A DNA stretch of 64,000 nucleotides from Azospirillum sp. TSH64. GTDB lineage: Bacteria; Pseudomonadota; Alphaproteobacteria; Azospirillales; Azospirillaceae. Shown here piece after piece: positions 59,984 through 64,000 of this stretch. Below the pieces are notes generated by a model that saw nothing but the letters and a program-made list of their open reading frames with translations, was not told the origin of the DNA and made no database searches. Numbering within the stretch: position 1 is the first letter of the stretch; every line of letters begins with the position of its first letter. A program made the position numbers and the translations under genes. Where the stretch lies: NCBI RefSeq assembly GCF_003116035.1, contig NZ_LGQW01000015.1:800096-864095 (forward strand). The letters are read 5' to 3'.

Positions 59984-62479
59984 CTACCGCACGCCGCTGT
60001 TGCTGTAGTCGTACTGCACCCTGGGCGCGGCGCCGGAGCCGCCGGCGATCTTTTCGATCAGCGAGCCGATGCCGCCGACCGGGACACCGCCGGGCCGCGC
60101 GTCGGCCGACGCCACCGGCACCCCGCCCTGCGGCCCGGTGCCCGGCGGCAGGATTGCCGGCATCACGCTTCCGGGGGGCGGGCTCCAGGCCGGGGCGCCG
60201 TCCAGGCCGGGAAGCGGGCGGGCGGGCTTGCCGGCATGGGCGTCTGCCATGAACTCGCGCCACAGCTTGGCCGGCAGGGTGCCGCCGGTGACCTTCTTCA
60301 TCGCCTCGTTGTTGTCGTTGCCCAGCCAGACGCCGGCGACCAGATCGGCGGTGAAGCCGACGAACCAGGCGTCGTGATAATCCTGGGTGGTGCCGGACTT
60401 GGCCGCCGCCGGGCGGTTCAGCTTCGCGCTGCGGCCGGTGCCGTAATCGAGCACGCCGGTCATCATGCGGGACAGCTGCACCGCATGGGCGGGATCGACC
60501 ACCGGGCTGCCGCCGCCGCCCTGGCGCCGGTAGAGGACGACGCCGTCGCGGCTTTTGATCTCGGTGATGGCATAGGCCCAGACGGGGACGCCGCGGTTGG
60601 CGATGCCGGCATAGGCGCGCACCAGCTCCAGCGGCGTCACCTCGCTGGTGCCGAGGCCCAGCGACAGGTCGCGGGTGAGCGGCGAGGAGATGCCGAGGTT
60701 GGACGCGATGCGCCGCACCCGGTCGGTGCCGACCCGGTCGATCAGCCGCGCCGTCGCGGTGTTGGAGGAATGGGCCAGCGCCGAGGCCAGCGTGATGCTG
60801 CCGCGGTACTTGCCGTCATAATTGCCGGGGCTCCAGTTGGCGAGCTGCACGGGAGCGTCGTCGATCAGGCTGTCCGGGGTCCAGCCCGACTCCAAAGCCG
60901 CCAGATAGACGAAGGGCTTGAAGGCCGATCCCGGCTGGCGCAGCGCCTGGGTGGCGCGGTTGAACTCGCTGCCGTCGTAATCGCGGCCGCCGACCAGGGC
61001 GCGGACGGCGCCGTCGGGGCTCATGGCGACCAGCGCCCCCTGGCGGACGTTGGCGGTGGCGCCGGGACCGGCCAGCAGCGCCTCCAGCCGCTGTTCGGCG
61101 GCGCGCTGCATCTTCAAATCCAGCGTGGTGCGGACGATGACGTCGCCATGGTCGGGGCCGGCGAAGCCCGGCACCAGATCGGTCACCCAATCGGCGAAAT
61201 AGCGGCCGTCGCCGCCGGGCTTGCGCTTGGGCGACGGCTTGGCGGCGCGGGCGGCCTCGTACTGCGGCTGGGTCAGGTAGCCGGCGTCCAGCATCGCCGC
61301 CATCACCACCCGCGCCCGCTCCGCCGACTCGTCGGGGTTGGAGCTGGGGGCGTAGCGCGACGGCGCCTTCAACAGGCCGGCCAGCACCGCCGATTCGCGC
61401 ACGTCGACCTCGGTCGCCGGCTTGCCGAAATAGGTGCGGGCGGCGGCATCCACCCCGAAGGTGCCGGCGCCGAGATAGACGCGGTTCAGATAGGCGGTGA
61501 GGATCTGGTCCTTGGTGAAGCGGCTCTCCAGCCACAGCGCCAGCATGGCCTCCTGGATCTTGCGCTTCAGCGATTTCTCGGGCGTCAGGAACAGGTTCTT
61601 GGCGAGCTGCTGGGTAATGGTGGAGCCGCCCTGCACCGCCCGGCCGGAGCGCCAGTTGACGTAGACCGCGCGGGCGAGGCCGAGCGGGTCGATGCCGAAA
61701 TGGCTGTAGAAGCGGCGGTCCTCGATGGCCAGCACGGCGCCAACCAGATGCGGCGGCAGGTCGCGCACGCTGAGCGTCGTGCCGTGCAGGTCGCCGAAGC
61801 GGGCGAACTCGCTGCCGTCGGCGGCCAGAACGGTGATCGAGGCGCGGCGTTCGAACTGCGCCACCTTGGAGATGTCCGGCAGGTCGAGCGCGAACCACGC
61901 CAGCACCGCACCCAGCCCGATGCCGCACCAGATGGCGGCGACGAGGCCCCACTGGACCAGACGCCTCATCCAGCCGCCGCCGTTCTTCCGGGGCGGCTGC
62001 GGCGCCCGGCCGGGGCGGCCGGCGGGCTGGGCCGAGAGCTGCGAGGACGAGAGCTGCGGCGGCTGGCTGCCGCCGGACCGGCGAGCGGATGGGGTCGGCT
62101 GCTGCTTCGGTTTCGGCAAGGAGATCCTTGGAAGGGAGAGGGACGGCAGGGTGAAGCCGGGCAGTTTGAAGTTCGGCAGCTTGAAGCCGGGCAGGCCGCG
62201 GGACCGGCGGCGGGGCTGCCTGAAGGGTGTCGGCGGCGGGGCGGCCGACGGCGGCGGGGACTTGCGGCGCGGCTTGCCCTTGCCGGCGGCCGCCAGCCGG
62301 TCGCGGGCAAGCTCGACCGCCTTGGCGGCGAACAGGCGCGCGAACTCGCCGGCCGTCAGCCGGTCGAGCGGCGACGGGTCTTCGCGGGTGCGGACCGGGC
62401 GGGGACCGGCGTAGAGCTGGCTGCTCCGGCGCTGGTCCGTCCCATGGTCCGTCTGGTGGTCCGGTCGGTCGGCGGTCAC
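59984..62479 (-). CDS. Penicillin-binding protein 1A family bifunctional transglycosylase/transpeptidase
   Basis: An 831-residue class A PBP. The GTG start is followed by a long, basic, Pro-rich cytoplasmic region. Residues about 95-125 hold an imperfect repeat (LPGFKLPNFKLPGFTLP and so on). The membrane helix is at about 175-198. The GT51 domain (IEDRRFYSHFGIDPLGLARA; GGSTITQQLAKNLFL) and transpeptidase domain (RQPGSAFKPFVYLAAL for SxxK, AHSSNTA for SxN, AAKSGTTQDYHDAWFVGF for KTG) are intact. A Pro/Gly-rich tail follows. It lies 83 bases upstream of tssL on the same strand. Confidence 0.92.
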   Translation of the reverse strand: MTADRPDHQTDHGTDQRRSSQLYAGPRPVRTREDPSPLDRLTAGEFARLFAAKAVELARDRLAAAGKGKPRRKSPPPSAAPPPTPFRQPRRRSRGLPGFKLPNFKLPGFTLPSLSLPRISLPKPKQQPTPSARRSGGSQPPQLSSSQLSAQPAGRPGRAPQPPRKNGGGWMRRLVQWGLVAAIWCGIGLGAVLAWFALDLPDISKVAQFERRASITVLAADGSEFARFGDLHGTTLSVRDLPPHLVGAVLAIEDRRFYSHFGIDPLGLARAVYVNWRSGRAVQGGSTITQQLAKNLFLTPEKSLKRKIQEAMLALWLESRFTKDQILTAYLNRVYLGAGTFGVDAAARTYFGKPATEVDVRESAVLAGLLKAPSRYAPSSNPDESAERARVVMAAMLDAGYLTQPQYEAARAAKPSPKRKPGGDGRYFADWVTDLVPGFAGPDHGDVIVRTTLDLKMQRAAEQRLEALLAGPGATANVRQGALVAMSPDGAVRALVGGRDYDGSEFNRATQALRQPGSAFKPFVYLAALESGWTPDSLIDDAPVQLANWSPGNYDGKYRGSITLASALAHSSNTATARLIDRVGTDRVRRIASNLGISSPLTRDLSLGLGTSEVTPLELVRAYAGIANRGVPVWAYAITEIKSRDGVVLYRRQGGGGSPVVDPAHAVQLSRMMTGVLDYGTGRSAKLNRPAAAKSGTTQDYHDAWFVGFTADLVAGVWLGNDNNEAMKKVTGGTLPAKLWREFMADAHAGKPARPLPGLDGAPAWSPPPGSVMPAILPPGTGPQGGVPVASADARPGGVPVGGIGSLIEKIAGGSGAAPRVQYDYSNSGVR

Positions 62480-62644
62480 GGCGCGCTCGCTGGCCCTGTC
62501 AGGTCTGGGTGGTGAGTGCGGGAAACGTTCCCGCTTCGATCCTCATACGCTCACAGCCGCTTGGCCGGAAGACCGGTCAGGGACTGACGATTATTTGTCT
62601 CCCGACCGTGGCGAAAGGATGACTCTATCCGAAATTTCGGGGGC

Positions 62645-62784
62645 CTCCCTCTCCCCCCCGGGGAGAGGGCCGGGGTGAGGGGGATGCAAAGCGTGACGTC
62701 ACTTGGCGCGCAGTAGCTTCCGATCCTTGCCAATCCTCGCCGCGCGTCCCCCTCACCCTAACCCTCTCCCCGGGGGGAGAGGGG
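62645..62784. repeat. REP-like inverted pair, second locus
   Basis: Units at 62645-62682 and 62748-62784 are inverted copies of the CCCTCTCCCC/GGGGAGAGGG and CCCTCACCCTAACCCTCTCC type. They fill most of a 326-base gap between the PBP gene and the kinase. No gene or promoter is recognised in the rest of that gap. Same family as the pair at 46535-46690. Confidence 0.8.
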
Positions 62785-62805
62785 ATCCGAGGCGGGAGGG
62801 GCAGG

Positions 62806-64000
62806 TCACAGCGGCAGCGTCACCGTGGCGCGCAGGCCGCCCCCACTGCGGTTCGCCAGGGTCACGTCGCCGCCATGGCCGCGGATGACGCTGCGGGCGG
62901 TGGACAGGCCGAGACCGACGCCGCCGGTGTCGCGGGACCGCGAGCGCTCCAGCCGGTAGAAGGGGGCGAAGACCTTCTCGAACTCCGCTTCCGGGATGCC
63001 GGGACCGTCGTCGTCGATGTGGATCAGGGCATTGGCGTGGGCCTGGGAGTGGGCGCCGTCCGGGCCGGTCTCCAGCCGGACGGTGAAGCCGCCGCCATAT
63101 TTGATCGCGTTGTCCATCAGGTTGGCCAGCGCCCGGCGCAGCGCCACGGTGCGGCCCTCCGCCACCGCATGGGCGGGGCCTTCATAGACGGCGCGATGGC
63201 CGGCGTCGACGCGGTCGTCGCACAGGCTCTGCAGCAGGTCGGCAAGGTCGAAGCGGCCGCGCGGCTCGCGCTGGGCGTCGTCGCGGGCGAAGGCCAGCGT
63301 GGCGGAGATCATCGCCTCCATCTCGTCGAGGTCGGCCAGCATCCGGCGCTGCATCTCCGGATCGTCGACCAGCTCGGCACGCAGGCGAAGCCGGGTGATC
63401 GGCGTGCGCAGGTCATGGCCGATCGCCGCCAGCATCTGGGTGCGGTCGGCGACGAAGCGGGCGAGGCGCGCCTGCATCCGGTTGAAGGCACGGGTGGCGG
63501 CGCGCAGCTCCAGCGGCCCTTCCTCCGGCAGCGGATCGGCCTGCCCGTCGACGCTGAGCCGTTCGGCGGCGGCGGCGAAGCCGGCCAGCGGCGCCGTCAC
63601 CCGGCGGGCGGCGAGCAGCGACACCAGCAGGATCACCGCGACGATGGCGCCCATCCACAGCACGAAGCGGACGATGCCGAAGGGGCCGGGCAGCGGCTCG
63701 CCGCCGGTGAAGCTGAGCCAGGAGCCGTCGCCGAGCCGCACCGACAGCCGGACATGCGGCCCCCAGTGCCGGGGCTCGTCGCCCGCCATGAAGGGCGGCG
63801 GCGGCGGGGCGTCTTTACGGGGCGGCCGCTGGATTTCGATCAGGATGTTGCGGTCGGCGGTGTCGAGCTGCTCGCTCAGCCGGCGCTTCAGCCCCTCGAA
63901 CCGGCCGCCGGCATAGGTGCCGGGCGACAGCGGCGGCGGCCGGTCGGGGCGCAGCTCGACCCGCAGGACGGGGTCGTCGATGGCGCGCACCACCCGCTCG
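62806..64000 (-). CDS. Sensor histidine kinase, EnvZ-like (partial, N-terminus outside window)
   Basis: About 398 residues are visible, open to the right edge. After a short periplasmic part and a membrane helix (FVLWMGAIVAVILLVSLLAA) comes HAMP, then HisKA with LAAIGHDLRTPITRLRLRAE (phospho-His), and an HATPase domain with NLMDNAIKYGG, IDDDGPGIP and GVGLGLSTARSVIRG. This resembles EnvZ-type osmotic/envelope kinases. Its response regulator is presumably outside, to the right. It stops 22 bases after the REP-like repeat. Confidence 0.88.
   Translation of the reverse strand, partial: ERVVRAIDDPVLRVELRPDRPPPLSPGTYAGGRFEGLKRRLSEQLDTADRNILIEIQRPPRKDAPPPPPFMAGDEPRHWGPHVRLSVRLGDGSWLSFTGGEPLPGPFGIVRFVLWMGAIVAVILLVSLLAARRVTAPLAGFAAAAERLSVDGQADPLPEEGPLELRAATRAFNRMQARLARFVADRTQMLAAIGHDLRTPITRLRLRAELVDDPEMQRRMLADLDEMEAMISATLAFARDDAQREPRGRFDLADLLQSLCDDRVDAGHRAVYEGPAHAVAEGRTVALRRALANLMDNAIKYGGGFTVRLETGPDGAHSQAHANALIHIDDDGPGIPEAEFEKVFAPFYRLERSRSRDTGGVGLGLSTARSVIRGHGGDVTLANRSGGGLRATVTLPL

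Overview
The window is very GC-rich, densely coded chromosomal DNA from an alphaproteobacterium. The best guess is Azospirillum or a close relative in the Rhodospirillales. This rests on the gene families (Irr-type Fur regulator, DUF3576-leuS-lptE-holA block, DUF485/ActP, multiple Cache histidine kinases, tandem porins, RHH_4 protein), the GC content, frequent GTG/TTG starts and the style of the intergenic repeats. No rRNA, CRISPR array, complete insertion sequence or prophage is visible. Most of the window is ordinary housekeeping and signalling sequence.

Layout. 1-8062: the start of etfB (cut by the edge), an acyl-CoA synthetase, an OmpR-type regulator and a Cache hybrid histidine kinase, all leftward and divergent from a DUF485-actP carboxylate symporter operon. 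Together these look like a short-chain carboxylate sensing, uptake and activation unit. 8068-15406: a second Cache-PAS kinase, a coupled pair of small paralogous membrane proteins, an Irr-like regulator, a nitronate monooxygenase-like flavoprotein with a cysteine-rich tail, a glycerophosphodiesterase and a KamA/EpmB-like radical SAM enzyme. 15417-21217: GIY-YIG protein, TspO, then the leftward DUF3576-leuS-lptE-holA block. 21553-25655: three tandem porins, each with its own terminator. 25675-37920: mixed metabolism and envelope genes (YggS, L,D-transpeptidase, RibA with a degenerate N-terminal domain, half of a GT-B glycosyltransferase, orphan response regulator, MBL hydrolase, DUF882 lipoprotein, phosphatase, exonuclease III, FAH-family enzyme, MarR regulator). 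38122-38212: tRNA-Ser(GGA). 38309-46443: hydrolase, glycosyltransferase, HAD phosphatase, ribbon-helix-helix protein, an operon of two exported proteins ending in twin SH3 domains, and a flavoprotein. 46761-49383: ahcY divergent from a radical SAM gene, with a perfect 18-bp palindrome between them. 50220-55656: two copies of a small MITE-like repeat flanking an MFS transporter, a TPR-methyltransferase and a lipoprotein adenosine deaminase. 55704-64000: PBP1A, then an isolated tssL-tssM-tagF module of type VI secretion genes whose TssM is about a third shorter than usual, then a sensor kinase that runs off the right edge.

The most unusual items are the isolated tssL-tssM(short)-tagF module beside a bifunctional penicillin-binding protein, the palindrome between ahcY and the radical SAM gene, the paired MITE-like elements, the stand-alone N-terminal half of a glycosyltransferase, and the pseudo-DHBP-synthase domain fused to RibA. 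I see no clearly novel defence or mobile system. Start codons were chosen from Shine-Dalgarno matches and family length where possible; several are GTG or TTG, and doubtful ones are flagged.
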